Assembly (NCBI RefSeq): GCF_040954645.1 | Contig: NC_092804.1 | Span: 89,207,717-89,271,716, forward strand | Reading direction: 5' to 3' | Origin: Diabrotica undecimpunctata | Taxonomy: Eukaryota; Arthropoda; Insecta; Coleoptera; Chrysomelidae | DNA: 64,000 nucleotides | Shown here: piece by piece, positions 29,650 through 41,650 of the stretch | How positions within the stretch are numbered: the stretch's first letter is position 1 | Layout: each line of letters starts with the position of its first letter | Made by a program: the position numbers and the translations under genes | The notes under the pieces: generated by a model | Told to the model about the DNA's origin: nothing | The model's database searches: none | The model's input: only the letters and a program-made list of their open reading frames with translations

Positions 29650-29655
<6 letters not shown>

Positions 29656-29718
<63 letters not shown>
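29656..29718. repeat. (TA)n microsatellite at PLE-D2 end
   Basis: About 63 bases of TA directly after the PLE-D2 3' tip. Confidence 0.97.
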
Positions 29719-29720
<2 letters not shown>

Positions 29721-31059
29721 ACGGCATAAAGTGGACTCCGCCCATGTTAAAATTCAGGTTCAATTGAGCTCCGTGGTCAAGTGGATACCGATGTACGGAG
29801 CTCACTTGACCATTCCATAATATTGGTTCTGTCGATTCATCAACATGTAGAGTTTAATAATTTATAAAAATTTTTTGGAGCCCGTAAATACCCCTGTATC
29901 ATAAATGTATATCGTTTAGTTCACGTGTATATATTATAGGGGTCGTACAGATCTTCTTCAATGTATATTTGAACCATACGTTTATCGGTTTAAGTAAGCT
30001 CCGAGAGTTTGGCAACTGTGCGATTATACCGTATATTTTCAGCATATACCCTGAACGGTTCATATGGGCTCCTTATTTTTATCTACTGTTCGTAGACAGT
30101 GTAATCTAATACGCATTACACTGAGTAACAGAGGATATCTTATTACCTGGTATAACTACGTACTAAAAGGTAACTGGTTCTTTAAAAACAGGTATATAGA
30201 TACAAAAGGATTTGGGATTATTATTTAATGGATTATTCGCTTGCATAGGAAATTTTATTTTTTCTGCATTTTTAAAAATGTTGTTCTTTTATTTAATATA
30301 ACTTTATTAGTTCAATGCCGAACTCGATGTTTTTTTTAATTACAGAAATTTCGTAATATATTTTGTTTACGTGAGTATGTCTTTGTACGTCTTATGTAAG
30401 CATCCGATTAATAAAAACTAATTTTATTTCATCCAATCTTCTGCGATATCTTTTATAAAGCTTTTTTATTATTTTAGTTCTGGTCTTATTTGTGTACTAC
30501 ATATGATATCTCGATGAACGGTTATCTCAAAATAAATATGGTTAAGAGCTACAATAGATATTTTTGTGTTAAAATTGGTAGTAGTGTGCATAAAAACAAA
30601 GAATGGTTAATTTGTCTAACAAGGTATATTCGGCGGCAGATGCATATAGTCCAAGCGTCTATGTTTTAAGGGTGGAAGGATGTGCACCTCATTTTTAGCT
30701 GACAAGCTTGCGAACAATATTATTTCTGGTCCTCAATTTACCTTTTAGTTTTAAACAATAATCTGTGACTGACCCCGTGCGATACAAACTATTTTCAAGG
30801 AATTTATAGGGAGTCTACGTTCAACAATCATGACATTATTGGATGTTCAGTTTTGTGAAAGCGTCTATGTTAGGGAAATTGAAGGAGCACACCCGAGCTT
30901 TTCAGGGGTTTTGGCTGAAAATTGATTCATAGTTTATTTTTATTGTGCAATAATAGGTGTATCGTCTATATAATAGTCCTACCGGTATGGATCGTTCGTT
31001 TGTGTAAATGTTATACAGTGTAGGTGCCTTTATGCTACCCCAAGCGAGACCGTTCTTCA
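29719..31059. other. Unassigned 1.3 kb with interlocking inverted repeats at its left end
   Basis: No coding similarity. At 29766-29811 two 9-bp inverted pairs interlock: GAGCTCCGT (29766-29774) with ACGGAGCTC (29795-29803), and GGTCAAGTG (29775-29783) with CACTTGACC (29803-29811). The word GAGCTCC or close variants recur up to 30090. The rest is AT-rich. Confidence 0.45.
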
Positions 31060-31560
31060 TCTGCTATTCTTACCATTGAGTGATATAAAAAATATTCTCT
31101 TGTGTAGGCATAAGCAGACAATATAAGTGAGTTTGTTATCCAAGGGGATATCATATAGTTTTTGAAAAAATATTCTGTAAGTTAAGGTGTCGTAAGCGGC
31201 ATTTAGATTGAAAAATACCACCACTGATACCCGATATTTTTCGTACCCATCTTTGATTTAGTATTTGTGATGTACATTACTTTGAATAGCTGACAAACTA
31301 AAAATTTCGGCTGATAGTTTTTGTGGTCCTTGGAGTTTTTGCCAGGTTTAAGCAAGGTAAAAACTTTGGCTTGTCTCTAGACTTTGGGTATCTCCTAATT
31401 TGAATACAGTTGTTCATCATCTGGATAAGCCGTTGTAGTGTTTTTGGTCCAGATTTCGTAATAAGCTTTGTGCTCAGATCCTCAATGTCGGTATTTGTAT
31501 TATTTTTCATTAAATATGTAGATGGTGGATCCAAGCTCAAAATCATTAAAAGGTTCTCTT
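31060..31560 (-). pseudogene. Decayed LINE reverse transcriptase fragment
   Basis: Broken minus-strand frames carry SGPKTLQRLIQMMNNCIQ, RYPKSRDKPKFLPCLNLAK (31546-31298) and, lower down, FFNLNAAYDTLTYRI, which align by eye with the region before and around the F(L/V)D..AYDT(V/L) block of LINE RTs. Several stops. A fragment of the same family is at 38925-39040. Confidence 0.65.
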
Positions 31561-32470
31561 AGCTGACTGGTTTTGTTCTTTCTTACTTTGAGTTATTCTT
31601 TGCTTTTTTTCCGATAGAAATAGTATGTCTATATCTATAATGTGGTTTTCAGCGATCAGCTATATACCAAATACCCTAGGTTAGGCCCTATATGTGTTTC
31701 CTGTACTAGAAATTAGTCAGATTCGTGTTTAGCTCATATGTCTGATAAGTTTAAATAAAGTAAAGTTTCTTGATTTTTAGATATACCCTTAACAGTTATA
31801 GACATATGTTATTAGAATAGTTGGTCCTAAAAAGGACCAATTTGACAAAATCATATTAAAGGGGTGACTGAAGCATTAGCCGATTAATTAATTAATCATT
31901 ACCCGGGGTATGCCCGATTGCGGTGGTCTTATTAGTACTTCAATCTTCCTAAAGGCTCGTTTTTTAAACCCCATAAGTAATGCGTAATCTTTTACTTTTT
32001 ATTAAAAATTTAAATTTTACATGCCGTGTATTACTTTTTGAAGATATGTCGAATCAGATTTGTATAGTAATAATTTTAGGTTCTAAAGAACCTCTTTGTG
32101 GAAAATAAATAAGTTTGTGATATCTGTCACAACTCATATATAGATAATAAAAAAATAAACAGGTAAAATAAGTGTAAACAATCTTAACTACATACATCGG
32201 CGCCACTGTTCAGGTGATGGGTTTATCACAGATATCAAAGGTTACATTTTAATTCAATGTACTATTTACGTATCTTCAATATTAAAAAAGTAGAAAAAGA
32301 CATGTTTATGCTTTTATTTTTTTAAATCTATGCTATTTTCTTTCTAGAGTTCCGTCTTTTTTGAACGACCTGTGTTCTTTTTTCAATTGGGTACTTGTCC
32401 AAAGCTATGACAAATACTCTGTCCTCTGCTATTCTACATTAATATGACTGATTTATTTTATCTTTCTTGC
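31561..32470. other. Unassigned gap with a small hairpin
   Basis: AT-rich, no coding similarity. Near 31822-31843 TTGGTCCT AAAA AGGACCAA forms an 8-bp-arm hairpin. TGTGATATCTGTCACA-like words near 32115 and 32228 are also palindromic. Confidence 0.4.
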
Positions 32471-32479
32471 AACTATTTT

Positions 32480-33480
32480 AATGGTTATCCTGTGTATCTT
32501 CTTCTTCTTCTACTTTTTCTTTTCATATAGACATAACTGTCTGTTTTTCAATGTGCCTCCAGTAAGTTGCCTTTCCATCGTTTTCGTGGTCGTCCTACTG
32601 ATCGTCTTCCTATGGGTTAACCGTCTCTTGTCGTTTTTATTGTTTTATTTGTTGTCATTCGGCTTATATGATCGTTTCATTCTACTCTTCTATTTCTTAA
32701 CCAGTTTTTGATGTTCTTCACCTTGCATCTACGTCGTATATCTGTACTTCTAGCTCTGTCCCATAGTGTCTTACCATCAATTTTTCTAAGTGTTTTCATC
32801 TCTGCTGTTTCATATCCTTTTTGTCCTCTCTGTGTCAGATCTTGTTTCTGCCGCGTATGTCATTATTGGTCTGATGACTGTTTTGTAAATTCTGCCTTTC
32901 GTTTCTGTTTCGATATTTTTATTTCTTCATAATGTTTCATTTATGCAGCCTGTGGCTCTGTTTGCTCTATTCACTGGGTCTTCCACTTTAGTTTCGAGCT
33001 TTCCGTAGCTAGATAATGTGATGCCTAGATATTTAAGCTCTAACACTTGTTCTATTATATGACCTTCCAGCTCCAATTAACATCTTAGTAAATTTGCTGC
33101 TGTAACCATGCATTTTGTCTCTTTTGGGCAAATTAATATATTAAATTTTCTGGCGGTTATATGAAATTGGTACAGCATACGTTGTAAATCATTTTCACTT
33201 TAAAAGAGTAGTATTGCGTCGTCTGCACAGCAGATTATTTTAATTTGTTTTTCTTCCATTTGGTATCCTTTTTTAGTTCTTATTTTTTATTATTTCATCT
33301 ATAATCAGGTTGAATAATAATATTCCTGTCTTATTCCATTGTCACCTTCAATAGGGTCGGTTAGTTCTTCTTCTATTTTTACTTTTATTGTGTTGTTTTG
33401 GTATATATTTTCGATCGTTTTGATTTTTCCTAGAGGTATCTCTCTTGCGTACAATAAGGGGATAACGTTTTTTTAATTTG
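32480..33480 (-). pseudogene. Decayed RTE-like LINE, C-terminal RT region
   Basis: Minus strand in broken frames, in coding order: ELKYLGITLSSYGKLETKVE (about 33050), RIYKTVIRPIMTYAAE (about 32870), RARSTDIRRRCKVKNIKNW (about 32740), then RVEWNDHISRM and IGRRSVGRPRKRWKDN (about 32570). This is the end of a non-LTR RT with the GRPRKRW tail. Numerous stops and shifts; apparently an old copy. Confidence 0.7.
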
Positions 33481-33742
33481 TGTATCTTCTGTATATCATT
33501 ATTTCCTCTGTGTATTAAAAATTAAATTTTGGTTATTATTTCTTAAGATTCTCTTACCGTGTTTATTAATTGTCTTGTTTCATGTGTATCAAGATATGTG
33601 TGTCATGATAGATTGTAATGCATATTTCATTTAATGTAATTGAAGTGCTCTTTGCGTTTGCCAATTACTTTCTTACTTCCTCAGCGATAGGTCTTTTTTT
33701 CCTCATCAATAACCTTATCCTCGCTCGATACAGCTATTTTAA

Positions 33743-33756
33743 ACCTCTATAGCCCC
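33743..33756 (+). repeat. piggyBac-like left terminal inverted repeat
   Basis: ACCTCTATAGCCCC following TTAA. It matches the reverse complement of 36091-36104. Confidence 0.7.
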
Positions 33757-34108
33757 GTGTGTACTCAAGGCAACAAAGGAGTTTTTGACGCAGAAAACTT
33801 TTTTAAAACAATTTCCGACTCTAGTATGCCCTCTGTTAATTTCAGGCAACATTTGGTTATACATTTTAATACACTCTATGAACCTATGACGAAACCTATA
33901 TGGAAATGTTTATCAGTATGTCAAATGGACTAGACTGCCTTGTGTACAATTTATATAAAAATACATACAGAGGCATTATATCAGCATTTAGATATTGATT
34001 ACCGTTGACATTTGTTTATTTTATTGTGTTGTTTCAGTACTGTGATAAAAAACAGGTATGTTGCTTTGAATCCACACTTTATCATATTATTTTAAATTAT
34101 TTCTTTAA

Positions 34109-35894
34109 GATGGATACAAAAACGTTCTACGGGAAAAGCAGTAAATATCCGAGGAATCCAAAGACTCTGACTTTGATAGTGATAATAAGAAAGTAATAAT
34201 AAATTTTCCAGGTACCCAGATATTAATCGATCCAGAATCAAATAAAATGGAAAATGAAGACGATTTGTACGAAGCAAATTTAGACCAGGATACCAATTTA
34301 GATTTAGACTAAGATGAAGATGAGGGCGATACCGATAAAACTGAAAAACACACTGAACAAAATGTGCTCAAAAGGTCAAAAATTATCGTAAAAAACATTC
34401 AGTGGAAGAGTGGTTCTCGAACAGTATTTCCAATTCCAGAATGGAAAGGTAATTTACCAACATGCAAATTATTACAACCGGAATCCCCTCTACATTATTT
34501 TAAAAAGATGATATCTACCAATATGCTGGAAAACATAGTAGAACAAAGTAATTTGTATGCACTGCAAAAGAATATAAATAAACCATTGAATATGACACTA
34601 GCAGAATTAAACCAATTTATTGGATCTGTTCTACTGATGTCAATATATGGCTTGCCAAGGACAAGATCATTTTGGCAGAAGGAAACACGTATTGCTCAAA
34701 TAGTCGATACTATATCTAGGAATCGCTGGGAAGAAATAAAAACTAAAACGCATTTCAATAATAACGAAAATATGGTCAACAATAATGATAAGTTATACAA
34801 AATTAGACCATTCATCAACGGTCTATTTTAAAATTTTCAAAGTATTCCAATGAGTGAAAAATTGTGTATTGATGAACAAATGATACCATTCAAAGAGGCA
34901 CATTCTTTAAAACAATATATGAAGAACAAACCCAAAAAATGGGGATACAAGGCATTTGTTTTGTGTGATAGCAATGGTATTGTTTATAACTGGGAATTAT
35001 ATACAGGAACTGTTAAAGATCCCCTTCATTTACCTAATGTAGACACCAGCGGTAATGTAGTAATAAGATTGTGTGAGATAATCAAACCAAACAAATACTA
35101 TAAAGTATATTTTGACAACTGGTTCAATGGCATTCAGTTGCAGATTGAAATGGAAAAACGTGGACTGCAATGTTTGGGAACTGTTCTTCCAAACAGATTG
35201 CCTTGTTGCCATTTTTCTGATGACAAGAATATGAAGAAACAGGGCAGAGGTACTGTAGAAGAAAAGCACGCTACAGTAGATGGCATAAGACAAACAGCGT
35301 TAAAGTGGTACGATAATAAACCGGTTCATTTGCTTAGTACATTTGTTGGTTCTAAGCCTACTTCGTTAGTCAAGAGGTGGGATAAGAAACAAAAATCAAG
35401 AATTATTGTATGCTGTCCAAATTCAGTACAATTTTATAATAAATTTATTGGAGGTGTCGATCTTATGGATTCACTAATTGCTCTTTACCGAACAGACATA
35501 AGATCTAAAAAGTGGTATCTAAAAATATTTTTTCACCTTCTGGATTTAGCTGTTGTTAACAGCTAGTTGTTGCATCGTCGTGATTGCGATTACTTTGAAA
35601 TTAAAAAGAAAAACCAGTACGCTACATAAGTCCCACTTATGTAGCGTACTGTTAGCAAGCAATGATCAGATCAAAAACAAAGGACGTCCCAGGCTCAGTG
35701 AAATTGAGAACGAAATTTTAAAAAAACAGAGGAGAGGATCTACTGCTATTGTACTACCAAAGGAAGTTAGGCTTGACCAAACCTTCCACTGGCCAGTAAT
35801 TTCTGAAAAAAAGGAAAGATGCAAAAAACCAGGATGCTGTAATACTTCTAAAGTAATGTGCGATAAATGTAAAGTTGTAATGTTTTACAACTAA
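34109..35894 (+). pseudogene. piggyBac-like transposase, interrupted
   Basis: Begins at ATG 34110 (MDTKTFYGKSSKYPRN), shifts frame near 34160, has an acidic N-terminal region with TAA at 34310-34312, then open pieces 34364-34831 (TLAELNQFIGSVLLMSIYGL) and 34850-35566. The three catalytic Asp residues are visible: CIDEQM (34871), YFDNWF (35114) and GGVDLMD (35459). A TAG follows VVNS at 35564-35566. After an insertion-like hairpin the C-terminal Cys-rich domain remains, with CKKPGCCNTSKVMCDKC near 35822-35870. At least four lesions make it inactive. Confidence 0.88.
35616..35650. repeat. Perfect 16-bp-arm palindrome inside the transposase gene
   Basis: AGTACGCTACATAAGT, spacer CCC, then its exact reverse complement. 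It disrupts the coding frame between the DDD core and the Cys-rich tail. Confidence 0.95.
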
Positions 35895-36090
35895 CTACAA
35901 ATATTTGTTTTTTTGAATGACATAATAAATAAGTATATAACTTAATTCGTTAGTTTTTGCTAAACACTCCCAAAACTCTCCCCAAACGAAATTTAAAAAA
36001 TCTAAAAAAATTACTAGTTGTTGTAAATGGATATTTGAGCACATATACAAATTAAAACATTTTATAAACAAACAAGTTTACAAAAAAGTC

Positions 36091-36104
36091 GGGCAATAGA
36101 GGGC
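36091..36104 (-). repeat. piggyBac-like right terminal inverted repeat
   Basis: Reverse complement of CCCTCTATTGCCCG. Pairs with the left repeat at 33743-33756. Confidence 0.7.
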
Positions 36105-36108
36105 TAAG

Positions 36109-36719
36109 ATATTTATATTTCACTATATGCTCTATCATTTGGTTTTCATTTATAATTTGCACCTATGACGAAATTTATAATATCTAAGATCTGGTGCTTT
36201 CATATGAAACTGGAATAAAACACTTGTTAGATAATATTTATTCGTTTTGAGTACACTTTTCTTAGAACCTAGTATATAAAAAAATAAATATTTGTCTGTC
36301 AACAAATTTCTTTATAAAAGTACGAGGCACTATTCTCATTCTGTGAGCTTTGCTGCTCTGTTACTTTTATAACGCTTAAGCTATTTTTAATTTATTGTCA
36401 ATATTTTTGAGGTGTGTTATCTTAAATGATCATTTTTAAGGTTAGTACGTTTGATTAAATGAAATTGACATTAATTTGATAGTTTCCATTTTATTAGTGC
36501 TGATGGTATATTACTAGCATCTGTTGGTACTATATATCAATTTCAACATGTGGAAGTGAGAGCACTCTCTTGTTAGTAATTTCAGCGTAAATTTTGACGA
36601 AACCAGAAATAACCCATATTAATCTACCCGTGTGATCTTAGTATTTCCGTTGATTAAATAGTATAGGGTATCCAATATCAATATCTAATGTTGATTTTTA
36701 AATGCACACTTTAGATACT
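36109..36719. other. Unassigned AT-rich gap
   Basis: I see no gene, repeat or structural signal beyond scattered A/T runs. Confidence 0.5.
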
Positions 36720-37800
36720 CTGTTTTTGTTTACCTTATTTTTAGACCTTTTTGCTCAAGCGCCCATCTCCATTGTCTCAATCATTAATTCAATTATCTCT
36801 CCTTATCTCTTACTAACACCACATCGTTAGCATACATAAGGCACCAAGGGATATCTCCTTAACATGTTTTCGTTAATTTTTCCAACACTAATTAGAAGAG
36901 ATAAGGGATTAGCACTGACCCCTGATGCAATACTATTCTCAAATGAAATTTATCAGTCTTACCCTCACTTGTTCTAACATTAGTTTTCCATTACTTGCCT
37001 TATGATAAAAATTGCATCCGTTGTTGATATGCCTTGCATGAATTTAAACTGATTTCCTAATATTTCTGTTTCTTCCTCTATCCTACTATCAATTATTCTC
37101 TCCCACAGTTTCATGGTGTGACAGAGTAGTTTTAGGGCTCTATAGTTTGTACAGAGTTTAACATCTACTTTGTTTTTGTATACAGGTACTAAAATGCTAC
37201 TTCTCCATTCATCCGGTATTCGCCTTACTTTCAAAATTCTATTAAATAGTCCTGTTAGCCAACTTGTTCCCGATTTTCCTAATGCTGATCATATATATCC
37301 AGGGATACCATCAGGACCTATGCCTTTTCTTTTTTCATCTTATGTAGCTCTTGAATTACTTCCGCGGTCGTCATTTTCGGCACCATTGCTATTACTGTCT
37401 CGGTTGCCTCTATAGATGCTTTCTCAAACTCTTAGTTTAATTGGTCGTTAAAGAACTCCTTGTAGCTATTTTTTAGATCCTTTCCTTGCATAAATAGTTT
37501 AATGTATTTATCTCGTATACATTTAATCTGATTAAAATCTTTGGTTTTCTTTGCTCCACTTTTAACAATTTGGTATATGTTTTTTTCTTAGTACTCAGTT
37601 CATTGTACAGCTTTTCATGCGCTGCTACCTTAGATTGTGCTACCGCACATTTGCTTCCTCTTTATCTATTTGATACTTTTGATAATCTTATTCTGATATT
37701 TTTTCTTGTCCCTCCGTATATAATCTTCTCTTGTCTTTTATATTGTCTTAAACATCGTCTGACTATCTATATTTACCAATTTTTAAGTTAATTTTCTGAG
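36720..37800 (-). pseudogene. Decayed RTE-like LINE reverse transcriptase
   Basis: The open piece 37234-36980 reads RRIPDEWRSSILVPVYKNK, then CTNYRALKLLCHTMKLWER, then a QFKFMQGISTTDAIF segment: RT blocks 1-3 of RTE-like elements. Below it (about 36860-36740) are the remains of the QGS..P and catalytic blocks with MYANDVVLV in place of YADD. Above it (37780-37240) lies broken linker with TTAEVIQELHKMKKEKA. Many stops. Confidence 0.75.
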
Positions 37801-38924
37801 ATTTTTTCAAGTATTTTAGTTACACCCTCTTTAATAATTTTTGACACATTTCTCCAAATTTCATTATGACCTTTTTCCATATTCCAACACATTCTTTTTT
37901 TATTTCTGTTCTAAATTGAACTACTTTGTCGCTTGTTAACGTCAATTAATTGTTTTTGTGACTCTCCTCGATATTCTGGTTTTATTTCATATTTTACTTG
38001 TATATCTAGTACCAGCACTTTATGCTGTTGGCTTACAGTTTCACTAATTATTACTTTAGAGTCTTTACATAAGGGATTGGCTTACGATCCATATTTGGAA
38101 TTGATTTTGTCTGCTTTTAAATTGGATAAGTTGGCTTTCTCTTTTCTAAAAGCATGTACTAACAGTGGACTAGGTATGGCCACTGTTAGTACATGCTACT
38201 GCTAATTCCAGCATATTATCTGCCATATTATTTGCTGCTAATAGCATTCTAATATTTCATCTATAGATTAAATCCGTATAACAAATAGATATTTTTCACT
38301 TTCTCGGAGTAATAATATTCTAACATACAAAATCCTATTAAATTGCCAAAACCTTCCTTGCATATTTTATTCACTTATAAGGGACAGCAGCAATATTAGT
38401 ACCATAATAAGGGTATAGTCCTGGACTGGCTAATCGTTGGATAATAGGAAGCATGAGTGTAGCAGTTTTAATGTTTTCGGGACTGCTACCTGGTATGGGG
38501 GAGCAGAGATATCAGTACCAAGTTATTGCATATATGAATTGTTGCTTGAACTTTATTATTATTAAACAGCACTATATAAACAGCACTATATTCTGTAACA
38601 CAAGAAACACTGTTATAAAACAGTCGAATAATATACAGATTCTCAATTCAAATATTCAAAAAATTAAAGAACAGCTTACTAAAATAGAAATCGTCTATTT
38701 AAAATGCAATCCATTAATGGCCCAAAGTACCAAGCACTTCTAGCATATGGTAATGATATTGATCTCATAAGAAACTCTCTCCCGTCTGCGACATCTTCAA
38801 CAAGGTGAAGAGAACACGAAAAATGTTTTACTTAAAATCAACAAAATGAAAAACAAATACAAGCGAATCAACAGAAGAGAGCAATTCAATCTAGATTGTG
38901 AATAAAACAAGTGATGTTTTTATC
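37801..38924. other. Unassigned gap with an 18-bp-arm palindrome
   Basis: Low-complexity AT-rich DNA. The plus ORF at 38453-38743 and others have no recognisable family. The only clear structure is the palindrome at 38151-38197. Confidence 0.45.
38151..38197. repeat. Perfect 18-bp-arm inverted repeat
   Basis: AGCATGTACTAACAGTGG (38151-38168), an 11-base loop, then its exact reverse complement (38180-38197). Confidence 0.95.
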
Positions 38925-39040
38925 TAAGGGGACGTCATAGAATTTTTGGAGAAATTTTCTCTAATTTAATATGTCGTAAGCGGCATTTCGATTGACAAAT
39001 ACTACCCCTAATACCTGATATCTTTCGTACCCGTTGTTGA
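38925..39040 (-). pseudogene. Small LINE RT fragment, same family as 31.1 kb
   Basis: Contains VFVNRNAAYDILN in broken frame. The DNA aligns with 31150-31250 (shared GTCGTAAGCGGCATTT). It ends in the palindrome at 39026-39060. Confidence 0.65.
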
Positions 39041-39060
39041 TTTTTGCAACAACGGGTACG
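39026..39060. repeat. Perfect 14-bp-arm inverted repeat
   Basis: CGTACCCGTTGTTG, a 7-base loop, then CAACAACGGGTACG. The related copy at 31.2 kb has CGTACCCATCTTTG without the second arm, so the second arm is new. Confidence 0.93.
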
Positions 39061-40049
39061 TTATTACATACTTTATAAGTATTACGAATAAAAATAAATA
39101 AGCAAGAAGAATGTAAGTGTACTATATTTAAACCAAGTGACAGAAAAAAGAATAATGTACATACATGTACTTCTAAATTAAAAATTATATGCCTGACAAC
39201 GCAAGATGCAAAAAACAATGATTTAACATTGAAAACAATGATAGCTTGCACAAGCGACAAAGTATTTAAAACGATAAGGCCGAACATATTATATGTAATT
39301 GTAATAGATATGTTGGCTAAAATTATACCATAAGACACCGAAATATTATATCTATGTGTTTATGTGTATCTAAAGTATAGTAGTATATTGAATTCCCTAC
39401 ATTAAAAAATCGAAATATTTAAATTAGACAGTAAAAAATTATAATTTTAAGATTGATTTATAAATTATTATAATTTATATATTTATTATAAATTAGATTT
39501 TACTGCTTGATGAAACAAATATTGTAAGTCATACACTATAGCAATCGAAACATCGGAAAGTACATTTATAATATAATAAATATTTCAGTGCCAATGTATT
39601 AAAAAAAATTCTAGTACATAAAAATGGACACTTGCCTATTCAAAGTTTATAATAGACACTAATTTCAGTTTATCTATAATTAAAGCAAGTAATATAAATT
39701 ATAATTATTAAAATATTTAACTACATTAACCAAGTACGTATTTGTGAAATTTCTCGATGACTAAATTGATTGATATTTAAATAAATTTGAAGTTCCAAAA
39801 CGTACCTGCTGTAAAATTTAAAAATCTACGACTAATCAAATTATTGGCAACATCGGAGGAGTTTAGTTGGGTACGCAAAGAAATGTATACGGATCCCAAA
39901 AGTGTTTTAACCTATTACAGAGTCCACTTAATCCGACGTGTTGGTCGGAGTCCACATAAAGCGCTACCCAGATAATAATATACACGGTGTATATTCGCCT
40001 GGAGTTAGTATAATACCGTTTTAGTACGGAGCTCTCATTAACCGCTAGA
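39061..40049. other. Unassigned AT-rich gap
   Basis: No coding similarity recognised. The short plus ORF at 39787-39975 has no family features. Confidence 0.45.
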
Positions 40050-41499
<1,450 letters not shown>

Positions 41500-41650
41500 A
41501 TTATTTATACAGTATTGGTGTTTCTTCCGAACTATAAGGTTGGATCGTAAAGCGCGCTTAATTACATTTTGCTCGAATTTAGGCAGGTTTGTTTTGGTTT
41601 GTTATTTCATAAATTCATAGATAAGGTAAGTACAAGTTTAAAATTTTATA

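Larger units (their letters stand above)
27627..29655 (+). mobile_element. PLE-D2, 5'-truncated copy, head to head with PLE-D1
   Basis: Similarity to PLE-D1 starts at about 27630 (AAATTTACAATGCAG) and runs to the 3' tip at 29655, which meets a (TA)n tract. Its truncated 5' end abuts the 5' end of PLE-D1, giving a large inverted repeat with about 15 bases between. The copies are very similar along the whole overlap. Confidence 0.88.
33739..36108 (+). mobile_element. piggyBac-like DNA transposon, decayed
   Basis: About 2.37 kb. The left end is TTAA (33739-33742) then ACCTCTATAGCCCC. The right end is GGGCAATAGAGGG (36092-36104) then CTAA (36105-36108). The two ends are inverted copies with about four mismatches, and TTAA is the piggyBac target site, degenerate on the right. 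The transposase inside is broken. Confidence 0.8.
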
